A DNA stretch of 64,000 nt, from NCBI GenBank assembly GCA_027186245.1, contig CP114481.1, positions 21,421,501-21,485,500 on the forward strand. Direction: 5' to 3'. A program made the position numbers and the translations under genes. The notes under the pieces are model-generated. The model saw nothing but the letters and a program-made list of their open reading frames with translations. It had not been told where the DNA came from and searched no databases. Positions 62,969 through 64,000 of this stretch are shown piece after piece (positions within the stretch are counted from its first letter, which is position 1; every line of letters begins with the position of its first letter). The stretch is from Coriaria nepalensis (Eukaryota > Streptophyta > Magnoliopsida > Cucurbitales > Coriariaceae).

Positions 62969-63251
62969 CATTAAATTGTTTGAAGGCACTTCGAACCAAT
63001 TCTATTTTTGAATTTAGAACACGACTTTCATGCATAACTTGCACTTGATCTATTGAAGGCAACAATGCATTAGTTTAGCCTTAAAGTCATGTCACTAGGG
63101 CTGTTCTAGTCATTAAATCATTCCAAATTAATTCGAACGAATTCTATTTTTCCCCTTCAAACATTATTTTCTTACATAACTTGCAATTAATCTACTAAAG
63201 ACAACAATGCATTATTTTAGCATTAAAAAGCATATCACTCAGCTTTTCAGT
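62969..63251 (+). repeat. 283-bp two-monomer unit, A/B hybrid then C
   Basis: The monomer 62969-63110 is A to CTATTGAAGGCAAC (63050-63063), then B (AATGCATTAGTTTAGCC, CACTAGGGCTG). C is 63111-63251. It has the same switch block as the dimeric units at 19178 and 42542, but with different flanking variants (CACTAGG, as in 56258-type units), so it looks independent. Confidence 0.9.
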
Positions 63252-64000
63252 CATTAAATTGTTTGGAGGCACTTCGAACCAATTCTATTTTTGAATTCAG
63301 AACACGACTTTCATGCATAACTTGCACCTGATCTATTGAAGGTAACTATTAATTTTTTTAGCCTTAAAGTCGTATCATTACGTCTCTTTTAGTCATTAAA
63401 TCTTTCTGAATCACTTCGAACGAAATTCGGCCTTTAAACATGACTTTCGTGCATAACTTGCAGTTGATCTATTGAAGGCAACAATGCATTTGTTTAGCCT
63501 TAAAGTCATGTCACTGAGTCTCTTCTACTCATTAAATCATTCTAAATTAATTCGAACGAATTCTATTTTCGCCCTTCAAACATTATTTTCATACGTAACT
63601 TGCAATTAAAATACTTAAGACAACAATGCATTATTTTAGAATTAAAAAGCATATCACTCAGTCTTTTCAGCCTTATATTTTTTGAAGGCACTCCGAACCA
63701 ATACTATTTTTGAATTTAGAACACGACTTTCATGCATAACTTGCACTTGAGCTATTGAAGGCAACTATTCATTTTTTTAACCTTAAAGTCATATTATTGC
63801 GTCTCTTTTAGTCACCAAATCTTTCTGAATCACTCCGAACGAAATTCCGCCTTTAAACATAACTTTCGTGCATAACTTGCAGTTGATCTATTGAAGGCAA
63901 CAATGCATTTGTTTAGCCTTAAAGTCATGTCACTGAGTCTTTTCTAGTCATTAAATCATTCTAAATTAATTCGAACGAATTCTATTTTCGCCCTTCAAAC
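63252..64000. repeat. Last full unit (63252) and partial unit cut by window end (63671-64000)
   Basis: Unit 63252 has GAATTCAGAAC, GTAACTATTAAT, GTCGTATCATTACG and an altered C (AATTAAAATACTTAAGAC). The final unit starts with a damaged box (CAGCCTTATATTTTTTGAAGG, one base short) and continues with normal A, B (63813-63948) and 52 bp of C. Nothing suggests that the array is ending here. Confidence 0.88.

Larger units (their letters stand above)
1..64000. repeat. Trimeric higher-order satellite array, 420-bp unit (A-B-C), fills window
   Basis: The A-monomer start (CATTAAATTG or AATTAAATTG followed by TTTGAAGGCA) recurs every 418-421 bp from position 11 to 63671. Only five units depart from this: 562 bp at 2109 and 9385, and 283-284 bp at 19178, 42542 and 62969. 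I placed 153 units, about 457 monomers. All are in the same orientation, and none is interrupted by foreign sequence. The consensus A monomer is about 31% GC by hand count. No reading frame is conserved across units. Known biology: long homogeneous arrays with a multimeric period are typical of centromeric or pericentromeric satellite DNA. Which chromosome region this is, and in which organism, cannot be read from the sequence. Both ends of the array lie outside the window. Confidence 0.97.

Noticed and set aside
1..64000. CRISPR-like repeat array
   Set aside because: Repeats are about 140 bp with no unique spacers. Consecutive monomers abut and are homologous over their full length.

Overview
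The whole 64 kb window is one uninterrupted, AT-rich tandem satellite array. I see no gene, RNA gene, transposon, CRISPR array or unique-sequence island. All repeat units lie in the same orientation, and no ORF longer than about 60 codons is open. This is eukaryotic constitutive heterochromatin, of centromeric or pericentromeric type. The taxon cannot be fixed from the sequence. Widespread C-to-T/G-to-A variation at CpG sites suggests germline CpG methylation. A plant would fit, but this is inference.

The basic period is about 420 bp and is a trimeric higher-order repeat (HOR) of three related but diverged monomers: A (142 bp), B (136 bp) and C (142 bp), always in the order A-B-C. Each monomer starts with a CATTAAAT-like box. 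Each has TTCGAA at monomer positions 22-27, then a shared ATAACTTGCA block, then a GAAGRCAAC block. I placed 153 units: 147 full A-B-C units of 418-421 bp, two 562-bp units with an extra C/B hybrid monomer, three about 284-bp units in which A and B are fused into one hybrid monomer, and one unit cut by the window end.

Layout: 1-9946 holds older units with two large internal duplications (431-1798 = 3091-4458; 1271-2670 = 8547-9946). 9947-19461 is mixed, with a 3357-bp-spaced duplication. 20301-37509 is the most recently shuffled part: a 2.1-kb tandem pair, a 2.55-kb copy displaced by 7976 bp, and a 5.2-kb copy displaced by 8814 bp, joined by recognisable recombinant units. 37510-50380 has 838- and 840-bp tandem pairs of HOR units. 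50381-54999 has a 1680-bp four-unit repeat. 55000-60451 is a 2097-bp five-unit super-repeat in about 2.6 copies. 60452-64000 is a diverse tail.

The interest lies in the recombination record. Hybrid monomers switch at shared homology blocks, super-repeats are nested on the 420-bp HOR, and mixed units mark exchange points. These are what repeated unequal exchange and local amplification would leave. Identities quoted are by-eye comparisons, not alignments.
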